Assembly: GCA_016722575.1 (NCBI GenBank)
Contig: JADKIY010000002.1
Coordinates: 62,001-126,000 of the forward strand
Origin: Elusimicrobiota bacterium
GTDB taxonomy: Bacteria; Elusimicrobiota; Elusimicrobia; FEN-1173
Reading direction: 5' to 3'
DNA length: 64,000 nucleotides
The notes under the pieces: model-generated
Databases searched by the model: none
What the model was told of the DNA's origin: nothing
What the model saw: only the letters and a program-made list of their open reading frames with translations
Translations under genes and position numbers: made by a program
Part shown: piece by piece, positions 42,399 to 53,730 of the stretch
Position numbering within the stretch: position 1 is the stretch's first letter
How the letters are laid out: each line of letters opens with the position of its first letter

Positions 42399-42437
42399 CA
42401 AATCCCGATTCCGATGAGAATCTGTGCCGAAACGGGT

Positions 42438-42959
42438 CTACACCCCCGCCGGTTGGCGAAGGGCGGCCAAGGCGGCTTCGTAATTCGGATGGTTCGTCAT
42501 CTCCGGAACGTATTCCACGTAGGTGACGACGTCCTGGGCGTTGACCACAAACACCGCGCGAGAAAGTAGGCGTAATTCTTTAATCAGCGTGCCATAGGCC
42601 GCGCCGAAGGAAGCGTCCCGGTGGTCCGAGAGGGTTTGAAGGTTTTTGATGCCCGCCGTCTGGCAAAAGCGTCCCTGGGCGAAAGGCAGGTCCATGCTGA
42701 CAACGTAGGTTTGAACGCCGGAGACCTTGGCGACGCCTTCGTTGAATTTGCGGGTTTCGGCGTCGCAAACGGGCGTGTCCAAGGAAGGAACCGCCACAAT
42801 CAAGCGCGTTTTCCCGGCCGACTTGGCGAGGTTCACTTCGCTCAAATCGCCGGCCACCGCCTTAAATTCCGGCGCCTTTTGTCCGACTTTAATCTCGTTG
42901 CCGACCAGGGTCAGCGGATTTCCCTTAAAAGTGGTGCCGCCTTTGCGTTCGTTGGACAT
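42438..42959 (-). CDS. tpx: Thiol peroxidase Tpx (atypical 2-Cys peroxiredoxin)
   Basis: A 173-aa peroxiredoxin of normal Tpx length. The N-terminus TTFKGNPLTLVGNEIKVGQKAPEF is typical of Tpx. The peroxidatic cysteine is in VPSLDTPVCDAETRKFNE near residue 64 and the resolving cysteine in GRFCQTAGIKNLQTLSDHRDASFG near 98. It reduces hydrogen peroxide and alkyl peroxides with thioredoxin. It is monocistronic with a terminator after it and a palindrome upstream. Confidence 0.95.
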   Translation of the reverse strand: MSNERKGGTTFKGNPLTLVGNEIKVGQKAPEFKAVAGDLSEVNLAKSAGKTRLIVAVPSLDTPVCDAETRKFNEGVAKVSGVQTYVVSMDLPFAQGRFCQTAGIKNLQTLSDHRDASFGAAYGTLIKELRLLSRAVFVVNAQDVVTYVEYVPEMTNHPNYEAALAALRQPAGV

Positions 42960-42978
42960 GGTGAATGCCTCCCAATGA

Positions 42979-43001
42979 TATATGACTTATTTAGTTATAT
43001 A
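42979..43001. promoter_or_regulatory. Near-perfect 9-5-9 inverted repeat upstream of tpx
   Basis: TATATGACT-N5-AGTTATATA, with one mismatch between the arms, ends 20 bases from the tpx start in an AT-rich promoter region. It is a candidate site for a peroxide- or redox-responsive repressor. The regulator cannot be named from sequence alone. Confidence 0.5.
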
Positions 43002-43036
43002 TTAATAAATCGCAAGACGCGATGCCACCCGATCCC

Positions 43037-43351
43037 TTACTTCAGGGACTGAAGTTCTTTTTGAATTTCGCTCCAGGCCGCTTTCATGTCGTCCACGAGG
43101 CCTTTGAGCTCGGTTTTGTTGACGGACGCCGCGGCCTTGTAGCGTTGCGCGGCCTTTTCAACGACGCGGTGGTAGGCTTCTTCGTTGACCGACTTCAATT
43201 TTTCCAGGGTTTGAAGAACATCCCCCTTCATTTTGAACATCCAGCCTTTGACCTTCGCCCGTTTCTTGGCCGCGCCCTGGCCGTAGAGAAAATACGCCCC
43301 CGCCCCGGCCGCCACCGCCATGCCCATCAACGCTTTGGTCACTTTGCCCAT
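43037..43351 (-). CDS. Small membrane-anchored helical protein
   Basis: A 104-aa protein. Residues about 6-24 (ALMGMAVAAGAGAYFLYG) form a membrane helix, followed by a basic cluster KKRAKVKGWMFKMKG and long charged helices (VLQTLEKLKSVNEEAYHRVVEKAAQRYK ... LVDDMKAAWSEIQKEL). This is the layout of YtxH-like small envelope or stress proteins. No enzymatic motif. It lies 23 bases after gltX on the same strand and may be transcribed with it. Confidence 0.75.
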   Translation of the reverse strand: MGKVTKALMGMAVAAGAGAYFLYGQGAAKKRAKVKGWMFKMKGDVLQTLEKLKSVNEEAYHRVVEKAAQRYKAAASVNKTELKGLVDDMKAAWSEIQKELQSLK

Positions 43352-43374
43352 GTGTTCCTCCCGATTCGCCGAAT

Positions 43375-44862
43375 TTACAGGCGCCCGTCGGCGAGCCGTT
43401 GTTTGGCGTCGGCGAGGCGTCGAAGGACCGTTTCTTTTCCCATCACTTCCAACATGTGAAATAGACTGGGGCCCTGGGTTCGTCCCGAGACGGACACCCG
43501 GAGCGGATGAAACACCGCCGCGTTTTTGACCCCCCGCCGGACGGCCAGGGCCTTGCAGGCCTCTTCGGTGGAAACCGCCGTGAAGGCCTCGAGGGTCCCG
43601 AAGGCGGTCCCAGCCTCTTCCAGCAGGGACGGAACGTCGGGTTTCTTTAATGTTTTCTCGACCGAGGCGGGATCGAATTCCACGTCCTTAAAAAAGAATT
43701 CGATGAGCCTTGGAATTTCCGTCAAATGCTTCACTTTTTCCTGCTCCAGGGCGACGGCCGCCTCAATGTCGCGGCGACGCGCCTCCTCTTGCCCCGCCAG
43801 AAATCCGGCTTGGCGGATAAAGGGCATGGCCCGATCGACGAGTTCCTTCAAGGGCAACTGGCGAATGTACTCGCCGTTCATCCAAATCAGCTTGTTCGGA
43901 TCGAAAATGGCCGGGCTCTTCCCGCAACGCTCCACGGTGAACTTTTGAATCAGCTCGTCCTGGGTAAATAAATCCTGGCTGTCCTCCGTGGACCAACCCA
44001 ACAGGGCAAGGTAGTTTCGGGTGGCTTCGGGCAAGTAGCCCGCGTCCCGGTATTCTTCGACCGCGGTGGCCCCGTGCCGTTTGGAGAGGCGTTGGCCGTC
44101 GGCCCCGAGGATCATCGAAAGATGGGCGAACACGGGGGGCGTCCACCCCAGGGCCTCGTACACCAACGCCTGGCGGGGGGTGTTGGAGAGATGGTCGTCC
44201 CCGCGGATCACGTGGGTGATTTCCATCAAGTGATCGTCGACGACGCAGGCGAAATTGTAGGTGGGCACCCCCGAGGTTTTGAGCAGGATGAAATCCTCGA
44301 TCAACGAGTGCTCCCACTTCATGGGACCCCGAATAAGGTCGTCGAATTGAACGGGGGCGTCGTCCTGGGGGGTCTTAAACCGGACGGTGAACGGCTTTCC
44401 TTCCTTGATCAAGGCTTCCCGTTGGGCGGGCGTGATGTCCCGGAAGGGGCTGACAAATTTGGGGGGCTTTTTTAAAAGCTGCGCTTTTTCCTTGGATTTT
44501 TGAACTTCCTCGGGGGTCGCAAAGCAATAAAAGGCCTTCCCGGAAGTCACCAGCTGGTCGGCGAATTTTTTGTAATGGTCCAGCCGATGCATTTGATAAT
44601 AGGGGCCGAAGGAGCCCTTGCTCTGGGTGGGGTCGGTGGCGGAGGTGGGGCCTTCGTCCCAGTCCAGTCCCATCCAGCGCATTCCGTTGAAGATCGCCTC
44701 CACCGACGCCTGGGTGGACCGGGTTTCGTCCGTGTCCTCGATGCGGAGGATGAACGTCCCCCCCGTGTGGCGGGCGAAAAGCCAGTTAAACAACGCCGTC
44801 CGCGCGCCACCGATGTGCAGAAAACCGGTGGGCGAGGGGGCGAAACGAACGCGGGGTTTCAC
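43375..44862 (-). CDS. gltX: Glutamyl-tRNA synthetase
   Basis: A 495-aa class I aminoacyl-tRNA synthetase starting at GTG 44862. The HIGH motif is FAPSPTGFLHIGGART near residue 15 and the KMSKS motif is RLSKRHGATAVEEY near 260. The typical Glu-specific segments FILRIEDTD and MRWMGLDWDEGP are present. The C-terminal anticodon-binding half has GVKNAAVFHPLRVSVSGRTQGPSLFHML. It begins three bases after the hisG stop, so the two are probably co-transcribed. With tRNA-Gln present, a non-discriminating role plus GatCAB is possible but not shown here. Confidence 0.97.
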   Translation of the reverse strand: MKPRVRFAPSPTGFLHIGGARTALFNWLFARHTGGTFILRIEDTDETRSTQASVEAIFNGMRWMGLDWDEGPTSATDPTQSKGSFGPYYQMHRLDHYKKFADQLVTSGKAFYCFATPEEVQKSKEKAQLLKKPPKFVSPFRDITPAQREALIKEGKPFTVRFKTPQDDAPVQFDDLIRGPMKWEHSLIEDFILLKTSGVPTYNFACVVDDHLMEITHVIRGDDHLSNTPRQALVYEALGWTPPVFAHLSMILGADGQRLSKRHGATAVEEYRDAGYLPEATRNYLALLGWSTEDSQDLFTQDELIQKFTVERCGKSPAIFDPNKLIWMNGEYIRQLPLKELVDRAMPFIRQAGFLAGQEEARRRDIEAAVALEQEKVKHLTEIPRLIEFFFKDVEFDPASVEKTLKKPDVPSLLEEAGTAFGTLEAFTAVSTEEACKALAVRRGVKNAAVFHPLRVSVSGRTQGPSLFHMLEVMGKETVLRRLADAKQRLADGRL

Positions 44863-44865
44863 GGT

Positions 44866-45738
44866 TTAGTAGATGATTTTGTTGAGAGGGTATTCGATGA
44901 TCCCCTCGGCGCCGGCGCGCTTCAAGGCGGGGATGTTCTTTTTCACTTCTTTTTCGGGCATGATGACTTCCAAGGCCACCCAGCCCTTTTCCGTCAGTTG
45001 GGAGATGGTCGGTTTCCGGAGGGCCGGGAGAAGTTTCGTCACGTCGGCCAGCTTGTTTTCGGGAATGTTCATTTTGATGCCGACAAGCCCTTCGGCGGCC
45101 AGGGCGCCCTGAAGCAACATGGCCATGTTTTCGATTTTTTGGCGCTTCCAGGGATCCGCCCAGGCTTTTTCGTTGCAAATGAAGCGGGTGGAGGAGGTGA
45201 GCAATTCCTCGACGATTCGAAGGCGGTTGGCCCGCAAGGAAGAGCCGGTTTCGGTGAGCTCCACGATCGCGTCGACGAAGCGTCCGGCCTTGGCTTCCGT
45301 GGCGCCCCAGGAAAATTCGACCTTGGCGTCCACGTTGTTTTTGGTCAAGTAGCTCTTGACGATGTTGACGACTTCGGTGGCGATGCGTTTGCCTTGGAGG
45401 TCTTTGACGGACTTGATGGGCGAATCTTCGGGAACGCAGAGCACCCAGCGAACCGGCCGAAAACCCGACTTGGCGTAGAGCAGTTCGCAAACTTCCTTCA
45501 CCTGGGCGCCGGACTCCATAATCCAGTCTTTGCCGGTCAATCCCGCGTCAAAGACCCCGTCCTCGACGTAGGTCGCCATTTCCTGGGAACGGACGAGCAT
45601 GATTTCCAATTCGTCGTCGTCCGAGGTCGGAAAATACGAGCGTTCGGAGGCGTTGACCCGAATGCCCGCTTTCTTGAAAAGTTCAATGGTGGATTCCTGC
45701 AGGCTGCCCTTGGGCATGCCCAGTTTCAATTTAGTCAT
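44866..45738 (-). CDS. hisG: ATP phosphoribosyltransferase, long form
   Basis: A 290-aa HisG of the long, self-regulated type. It starts KLKLGMPKGSLQESTIELFKKAGI, has the PRPP-binding region DAGLTGKDWIMESGA and FSWGATEAKAGRFVDAIVELTETGSSLRAN (near 150-175), and a C-terminal ACT-like domain of about 75 residues (LVGIKMNIPEN ... GWVALEVIMPEKEV) that binds histidine. It catalyses the first step of histidine synthesis. No other his gene is adjacent, and it sits directly upstream of gltX. Confidence 0.95.
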   Translation of the reverse strand: MTKLKLGMPKGSLQESTIELFKKAGIRVNASERSYFPTSDDDELEIMLVRSQEMATYVEDGVFDAGLTGKDWIMESGAQVKEVCELLYAKSGFRPVRWVLCVPEDSPIKSVKDLQGKRIATEVVNIVKSYLTKNNVDAKVEFSWGATEAKAGRFVDAIVELTETGSSLRANRLRIVEELLTSSTRFICNEKAWADPWKRQKIENMAMLLQGALAAEGLVGIKMNIPENKLADVTKLLPALRKPTISQLTEKGWVALEVIMPEKEVKKNIPALKRAGAEGIIEYPLNKIIY

Positions 45739-45790
45739 GGCGGCTCCCGAAATGTGGTGTGAACCTTATGTTAGCAAATATCCCTCCTCC

Positions 45791-45834
45791 GAAAAGCAGC
45801 GGTCCCTCCCCCCCCATTGGGGAGGAGGGACCGC
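45791..45834 (-). terminator. Intrinsic terminator after the first giant gene
   Basis: An 11-bp stem GCGGTCCCTCC / GGAGGGACCGC with a C-rich loop, starting about 15 bases downstream of the stop codon and followed on the minus strand by TGCTTTTC. Confidence 0.75.
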
Positions 45835-45849
45835 GCGGAAGGGGTTCGG

Positions 45850-48800
45850 CTAGGCCGATTGGAGAACGCGCAACGCCTTTCGCAGGTCGTCGGCTTGAGG
45901 CAAAGGGGCCGCGACCACGGTCCCGGCCAACAACAGAACGATGAGGATCTTGATTTTATCGCCTCCCGACACCCAGCGGGTCGTGTCGGTCACGGGGGTG
46001 TGAAGGAAGACTTCGTCCAATTGACGGTATTCCAAGGCCGACAAGCCCCGCTCCAAGACCGCCGAGAGAACCACCCGGGGAGAAGCCTCCCGGGCGACGT
46101 CAAAGGGGTCCGCCAACCCGCTCTCGGTGAGTTTGGTGAGTTGGACGAAACGCAAGCGGGGATGGGCCGGATCAATGCCCAAAGCTCGAAGCTGTCGCCG
46201 GACGGCTCCCAGGTGCTGGGGATTTCGAACCAAAAGAATCGCGGGACCGCGCTCCGCCTCGGTCCGGGTTCGGAGGATTTGGAGAACCGATTCCCGGAAC
46301 TCGCCTTTTTTTAGCCCCCCCAACAGGTTGACCACCGCCACGCCGCCTTGGTTTTGCGCGGCGTCCGGCCGAAGGGCCGGGACCAACGCCGCCACGGCGG
46401 ATTGGATTTCGGGCGTTACGGGGACCCCTCGCTGGCGTAAAAGCGCCAAGAAACGGGGAACCGCCGATTCCCCCGGTCCGCCCGGCGTCTTTGAAAAGGC
46501 CGCCAAGAGGGCCAAGGCCGTCCCCACGTGGTCCAAAGCCGGGGCGGTCGCCCCACCCCCGGGGGCCCGGTCATCGATTTTCAAATGGAAACCGTCGGTC
46601 GGGGCGGGTTCCTCGGACAACAACGACTCCACCCCCGCCTTGGTGACCACGCCCTGGGGATTGAGCGAAGCGCGGGTCGATTCCGCGGGCGTCCAGATCA
46701 GACGCCCCTCGTGTTCGATCAACAACCACCGGGTTTTTTCTCGATAGAAGGACGCGCGTTGCACGCCCTCCCGATGGCCGTTCAACGCCACCCGGTCGGA
46801 CTTGATCGTCGGAAAAACAAAGGCTTCTTGGGCCGTCAGCCGCACCGGCGTCGAATCCATCGTCCGGCCGGGACCGGTCCCCACATAGGCCGATTGAACA
46901 TAACCCTCCACCGCCCCGACGCGGACGTGGGCCCAATGGGCCTCCCGCGAAAGAACCTCCACGCTCAAACCCGCGGGGATCACCGTTCGTATTTTCCCTT
47001 GACGTCCGGCCGTCTCCCGGAGCAATACGGGGCCGCCGTAACGGGACGCGATGCGTCCCACTTCCGGCGCTCCTCGGGGCGTCCGAGACCGGCCGGCAAG
47101 GCCAATTCCCCGGCCATTCGCAAGTTCGAGAGGACGGCCGATTGGACCTCCGGAAACCGGCTCTGCGACCCGGGGATCGCGAGAAAAACGCCGATCATCA
47201 GGGCGAAGACGGTCAGTTTCAACGCCCGACTCACATAGCCGCGAAGAGCCGGCGCCCAGGAACGCCACGAAAACGTTCGGCCCGCCGACGTTTCCGCGGA
47301 AGAACCGATGGCGGCCGCCTCCGAAGGGGACGCCTCCGCGGAAGCGGTCGGGGTTTCCAAGCGGGAAGGGGCCGACGGTCGCGCCGCGGGTTCCTCGACG
47401 ACCTTGACGCCCGGGGATGAATTGGACGGGCCCGCGTTCTTGCGGGGGGCCCGGGGACGCGCCCGTTGGGACGGTTTGGGCGCCGGGATCGGGGCCCCAA
47501 AAACTTCGCGAACAACGCCCGCCGGCAGAGGCGGGTGCGGTTGCTGGGTCGTCGACGTTTTGGCTTCGCTGGAGGTCTGACCAATGACAAAGTTCAGGGG
47601 CCGAATGTTGGCCAGGCCTTCGGCCACGTTCAAGGCCAGGGCCATGCCGGCGGTGTCCCGGGCGCCCGCGTCCTGGAAATATTCCTGGAGGGTCAACAAA
47701 TCGGCGTCCGTTCCCGCCGGGTTGTCGTCCGCCATGGCCAAAGAGACGTAGCCTTCCGTAAAGGCGGCGTTGGCTTCCGCGATCGGTTTGTGGCCGATGC
47801 CCATGCGCCACGCGTGGCCGGGGCCGTTGGGGCTTCCGCCCAACTGCTTGAAATTCATCGCCGTCGCGCTTTCGCTCACCCGGGATTCGTTTTGCAGGTA
47901 AAGCGTGCCGCGGACGTTGGTGTTGGGCGCTTCCTCGTGGGTCATGCGGCCGAGCGAAGACTCGTTCACGGAGTAGAGGCCCATCCAGCCGAAGCGCAGG
48001 TTGAGCATCCGCCGCCAGCGAGCGGCGCTCAATCGGGCGTTGGCGTGCAGCGGATCCACAACCACCAAAACGCGTCCCAGGAACCGGTCCCACAACAACC
48101 GCCCCTGGGCTTTCCGCAACCCCAGCATGAACGCGGCGGAGAAAAACACGTAGCTCGCCGCGTTGAGGAGCGTGACCGGGGAGGCGTCCACGGGCAACGG
48201 CAGGACGCCCAACGCCATCCCCCAAGGCTTATACCCCAGGGCGGTGCCGGCGGCGTCCAACGCCAAAACCGTCACGTCGCCCAAAAAGATCCCCGCGCTG
48301 GCGAGGACGCACGCGCCGAGAAGGGCCAGAAACGGGTGCCACCGAAGGCGCGATTTCCAGGCCCCCACGCCGAGAGCCGCAACGCCGAACAAACCCGCCA
48401 AAAGGGGCAAGCCCCCCGCGAAAACGAACGCGCTGTTGGGAAACCAACCCAGCAGCACGCTGGCCGGGGTGGCGTGCAATTCGAGGGTCCCCAATACAAA
48501 CAGGGCCGTGGCGGCGGCGGTCCACAGATTCTCCAGGAGGGCCTGCCGAAGCTTTTTCCCCAGGGCTTCGATCTGGCGGGGAACGTCGTTGACTTCTCCC
48601 CGGCTGTTAACGTGAGGGTTCCCGTCCTCGTCCAACCCGACGATCCGACGGTCCAATTCATCGCCGTTATCGATCATCTTTCGAATCAACGACACGGTTT
48701 TGGCGGTCAACCGGGATCCGGCCCAACTCCGTTGAGACGCCAGACGCCGGGCCACCAAAAGCGCCACTTCTTTCAGAAGGCGTTCGGCCGCCTTGTGGGT

Positions 48801-51800
48801 CACCGTGGCCGCTTCGGCCGGGTGAAAGGGATCCAACGGCGCCGGGAACGTCACGAAGTTGCGCTCCTTGAAGGGTTCCCCATCCCCCAGGCCCTGCCCC
48901 AGCAATTCCTCGGTGTAGGGATTGTCCATGTGGGAAGAAACCAGGAAATGGGGCGGCGTGGCTCCGCCGTCCCCCCCGTTCGTTTCGGTCAACGCCCGCC
49001 AGGCTTCAAACAGATTTTCCAAGGTGTAAAAGGTGTTCGCGGTCTGTCCCGAGCTGGCCAAACCCAAGACCAGGGTGTGCTCGTTGAATCCCCGGTCCCG
49101 CAAACGAATCAAATCCTCGCGGGTAAAATCCGCCCCGTAGACCGTTTCCGTGCGAAGCCGCCGACCCGCCAAGGACGATATTTTTTCCAGCAATTCGCCG
49201 AAGGTCTTTCCTTCGTCGAAGCTTTTTTCCGTTCCCACGATGACCAGATCCAACCCGGCGTCGTTGGGGTCGCGCGCGAGCAGCCGTTCCAGCAGTTGGT
49301 CGGCAAAGGCCCGTCCGGTTTTGGCGTTGTCCGATGATCGCTTTTGGAAATCGGCCGCAATGGCCTTTTCGACTTTCGGCACCCGGTTGAAATCGTCCCG
49401 GACCCGGGTTTCGGGGGCGTCGCCGTCTTCCGAAATGGCGGGGACCCGGCGGCTTTTCCGCAGGTCGAGCCACCGCCGATGGGCGAACACGCCGGCCGGA
49501 TCGGTCAAATCGAATTCCGCCACGCGACCCTTCGTCGCGTGGTCGATCGTCAAGCGCGTTCCGGACAGAAAAGCGACTTCGCCGTTGGCCAGGGTCAACC
49601 GGTGCGCGAAGGGGCTGTCGCCGCTTTGACTTCCCAGAAAAGCGGTCGATTCGCTGCTGCCGGCCACGCTCCGCCCATCGTCCGAAATCCACAAATAAAA
49701 CGGCTGGTTGGAACGGGCCCAAAGGGCGCTCTCCGGCTCCGACAGGGAAGACGCCATGAGGCCGTAGGTCGAGGTCGTATCGGCCCGGCGGACGAGGTGG
49801 AGGCCGGCCCGGCGCAAATCGCCGGTGAAAAAATATTTCAGGAACAAATCGGCCAATTGTCGCGCGGTCGCCTCGCGCGTTCCGGGGTCCGCGTCCCGAC
49901 ACCATTCAAAACCGCTCAACACCGCGTGGGTGTGTTCGGCCAGCCGATCCCGGAGGCCCTCCAGGGCCGATCCCGGGACCAACGTCGCCGTTTCCTCCAA
50001 CGTCAAACCGTCGATCCCGGCCGCGGAAGGCCCGCCGGCCCGCGCGTAGAGATCTTCGAGGGATTTGGCTTCCGGAAAACGAGCGAGCAGCGACGCCACG
50101 TCTTTCCCGAAGGTTTCCAACGCGTGGATTTGCATGGCGCCCGCGACGGCGGCGGCGGTGGGAACCCGTCCCCAAGCCGCCTCGTCGAATTTCTTTTCCG
50201 ATCCCCGGGGCAAAGCGCTCAGCCCCGTCATCAAAAGCGCCAAGGACAAGGCGCTCCGAACGGACCCTTGGGTGATCCAACGGTCCAAGCGCGTCGCGAT
50301 TTGCGGCGAGTCCCCTTTGCCCGACGGACGAAACCCCGTTAAACGTTCGCTGATCAACGCGTCGTCGTCGTTGGATATTTCCATTACGCGCCCGTCGGGC
50401 CAGCGAACGGCCACGGTCGCGTTGTCGTCCCCGTTGTGGGCGATGGCCACGCCCCGGGGGGCGGAAACGTTTTTTATTTCCCCGGGCCCGGCCGGTTTTT
50501 CCCAGGATCGTTCGTAGGCGTCGTGGCGGTTCCGGTCGCCCACGAACAGAATGGTTTCCGTGCGGGATTCGCCCATATGCGGGTGCGCGTTCTGGGCCAC
50601 CGGCGGGGCCAGGTTGGTCCCGTAGCGGGTGTGGGCGATGGAGACGATCTTGCTTAAGCCGCCGAACCCGTCCTTGTCCGCGGCGGCGCCGAGCCGGTCG
50701 CGACTCTGGGCCATGAGCGCGGCCAACGGCGCCCGCCGGTTCTTCTCCTTGGCCGTTTTTTCGACTCGAAATCCGATTTCAATGTGGCCGTTTTCCCGGG
50801 CCACCACCGAGGCCACGCCCCCGGATTGACCGCCCCGGTGGAGCGTTCGACGCGTGGCTTTGTCCAAGAGGTTGGACAAGGCCGTCGGCATCGCCCGAGC
50901 GCCGGGGTTCGGACCGCCGAAAACCACGCCGATCACGCCGCAGTGGAGCGCGACGGCGCGTCCACGCCAAAACGCCGCAAAATCGGACCACGAAGCGGCC
51001 GCCAACAGGCCGTTGACCGCCGAAAAGGACCACAGGGCCAAATCGCCCACCGGGGGAAACGCGTGAGCGACGGCGGCGGTTCCGGCCGCGGCGGCGGCGA
51101 GTAAACTGAAAACGGGGCCCAGGACCGCGGCCCACCGGAGACGCGCCGCCGACACGGTTGACGCCACCGCCAACGTGGGGGCCAAGCCGCCCAAAACAGA
51201 CCACGAGAGCCTCACGCCCGGAACCAGCGTCGACCACCCTTGGGGGTCGTACGCGGTCAACCGCGCGGCCCAAACCCGCGGAGCCCAGCCTTCCAGCCCC
51301 CACAGGTGTCCCCATCCGTGCCAAAGCGTTCCCCATTTCCAGAAACCGCGGAGACCAACGCCTCCCAAAACCGCCAGGGCCAATCCACCGCCCCAGGACA
51401 TTCCCGACAGGGAAACCGCGCCGACCGAAACCAGGACGCCGAAGGCCACGGTCTCGGGCAACAACCCCAGAGCCCATCGGCCCACCACCCGAAGACGTTG
51501 CAGGGAAAACGGCGCGCGCCGTTGCACCGGAGAGACCTCGCCGGTCACGACGGTGTCCTGCGACTGAAGATTCAATCGGCCGTTGACGCCGGATTCTTCC
51601 AGCGGGGAGTCCCCGCTGGCGTCGTCCCGAAAACCGGGAACCACTTTGATGTCGGCCTCCACGCCGCCCACCGACACCCGGGCCTCCCGGCGTTCCTCCT
51701 GAAATTTCACCCCGCGCACCGGGATGCCTTGGTTCTCCGCCCAATCTTCAAAACCGGCGGCCCTTTCCTGAACGCCCAACTGCCAGGCGCCGCGCCCCAA

Positions 51801-53534
51801 CCCCGCCCACCGCTCGGCCATGGCCCCCAAACCGGGCTCGTCCAAGGGACGATCCGCCAACGCCGACGGCGGCGCCAAATCCAATTTTTGGCCCATCAGA
51901 AGCCGTTCCAACGGGGTCCGTTCAACGGTGAACGCATCGACGGAGGAGGAGGCCGCGTTCCATTGTCCGATGGTCGGCGTCAGCACCGCCGTCGCGGTTC
52001 CGCGGGCTTTAAACGCTTCCACCAACCCCGCGGAATGAAACCCCCCCGCCACCAAGGCGACGGTGTCGGCCCCCGCGGCTTTCGCCCGGGCCAGCAAATT
52101 GTCGGCCAAAGCCCCGTTTCTCTTCTCGGCCGTTTCGTAAAAAGCAAACCCGGGACGCAAATCGTCCCTCCAGGCCTGGGCGTCGGTTTGGGGCCAGGTG
52201 CCGGTGAGCGCCGACAGACGGGTTTCCAGGGTCTCGAAGGCGGACCGGCGACGCCGGGTCGCCGACCAATCGGACGCGGTCAATTCGAGCGCGGCCAGCC
52301 GCCGAAGAGTCCGCAGATCGGCGCTCAATTCCAAAACGTTTCTCTCCGTCGACGACCGGGCCAATGCGGCGGTCGTCCGGTATCGAAGCGACTCCATTTG
52401 ATCGTACAAAAGAGTCGGGGAAATGGTTTCGGCCAGGCCGACCGCTTCGGTGTATTTGGCCAGGGACGGAAATCCCCCCCAAGGAATTCGATGACGAGCC
52501 GCCAACGCCCGCCACCCTCCGTAATAATGGGCCGCGGAAAGGCGTCCCAACCGGAAGGCGGCCGTGTTATCCAACAATCGCGCGGTCTCTTCCGAGGTCA
52601 ACAGGGGCACCAGCCGCTCCAGAGCCCGGGAACGATCGGCTTCCACCGCGGGTCGCGGCGAATCCTTTTCCAGCGCCACGACCCGGAGGAGTTTGGCCAC
52701 TTCGGAAGGCAACGGGCCGGGAGCCGATTTTCCCAAGGCGGCGGCGAAATCGACGACGGATTCCCCGGCGCGATCGTAGCGATCCAGCGCGTCGTCCCAT
52801 TCCCGGGCTTCCGGCGTTAAAAATCGGTCCCGCAAAGCGTCCACGTCCCGGGCCCAGCGGTCCACCCTTTCCAGAACCGCGCCGCGGCGGGCCGCGCTCT
52901 CCCGCAACGCGGCGACGTTGGCCAGGTATTCCTCCGGCGCCTCCACCCCCCAAAGCGACGGTTCCGCGGCGGAAACCACGCCGAAATGTTCGGCGCCGTT
53001 CAAAACGCCCCCCCGCACCAGGCAACCGGCCACGGCGTCCCGCTCGCGAACGTCGGTCCAGCGACGGAGGGCGCCGAGTCGAAAGGGCCCCGCCGCGCCT
53101 TCCACCCCGACCAGCAGGGAGCGCGCCCCGGCCTGCAGCCGGGCCAAAATCAAAGAAATATTCAACTGCGCCGACGGAACACGGTGCGCGTCCTGGATGA
53201 GAATCACGAGAGGCGCCGCGGTCGAGGGCCGTTGGATCGATTCCAGCCGGCCCAGCGAAGCGGGCAGTTGGGACAAGGACGCCGGGGCGCGGTCGGCCGC
53301 GGGGGCGGTAAAAAGCGTTGAAAAGTCCGTGGGGACGGTGGCGGGCAACTGGGCCATCAAGGCGTTCGCGGAAGGGGGAGCGGCGGGAGAAGCCCCCCGA
53401 CGTCGTTCCTCCCAAAAACCGGCCTCCACCCAAGGGGCCAAGACGAATTGCGAGGAAAAAACGAAAGCCACTCCGAGACCGATCCCGCGGAACCATGGTC
53501 CGGGGCGGCGTGAAACGGCGTATGAAATGGTCAT
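45850..53534 (-). CDS. Giant membrane protein with ChaN-like domain and internal GlmS-like amidotransferase plus SIS domain (one frameshift)
   Basis: Read as one gene of about 2,561 aa. ATG 53534 has GGAGGC upstream, and one base restored near 47075 joins the main frame to the last ~410 codons and makes the length a multiple of three. A signal anchor lies at about 13-36. A ChaN/TraB-like domain spans about 105-545 (LIQDAHRVPSAQLNISL, LVGVEGA, LVAGGFHSAGL). Membrane segments cover about 640-860. A class II glutamine amidotransferase begins at Cys865: CGVIGVV, HRGGQSGG (GlmS: YRGYDSAG), AHTRYGT near 965, AHNGDD near 1031. A SIS domain is at about 1415-1640 (VLGLASSGQTANTFYTLE, LVSSHMDNPYTEE). 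More membrane helices lie near 1690-1850 and 2115, then an SH3-like domain (VLLRETAGRQGKIRTVIPAG). Glutamine-dependent amino-sugar chemistry is likely for the GlmS-like half. The rest is of unknown role. Confidence 0.8.
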
Positions 53535-53549
53535 GGGGCTGCCTCCAAT

Positions 53550-53724
53550 AAAAAAGACGTCCCGCGCGATTTTTACGCGCAAGACGTCTTCGTCTGTCGC
53601 CGGCGGTGACGGCCGCTCGGCGTTCGAATCGGAGCCCCGTTCCCCCTCCGACCCTAAAAAAAAATCCCGCGGACGTTGAAAAGGTCTCGCGGGACATCGC
53701 TGTCTATGAACACAACTTTGTGTT
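53550..53724 (-). promoter_or_regulatory. Leader RNA with two terminator hairpins and a possible antiterminator
   Basis: The ~190-base leader of the giant gene contains two intrinsic-terminator-like structures. Hairpin 1 is TCCCGCG/CGCGGGA followed by eight T (about 53694-53656). Hairpin 2 has GACGTC and CGCGC arms and ends in six T directly before the ribosome binding site (about 53588-53551). The 5' arm of hairpin 1 contains GTCCCGCG and the 3' arm of hairpin 2 contains its exact complement CGCGGGAC, so a long-range pairing would break both hairpins. About 65 bases of GC-rich sequence between them could bind a ligand, RNA or protein. I recognise no known riboswitch class. Confidence 0.6.
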
Positions 53725-53730
53725 GTTGCT

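Noticed and set aside
53550..53724. Known riboswitch class (for example glmS ribozyme or c-di-GMP) in the leader of the giant gene
   Set aside because: I could not match the conserved cores of these classes; only the terminator/antiterminator logic is supported.
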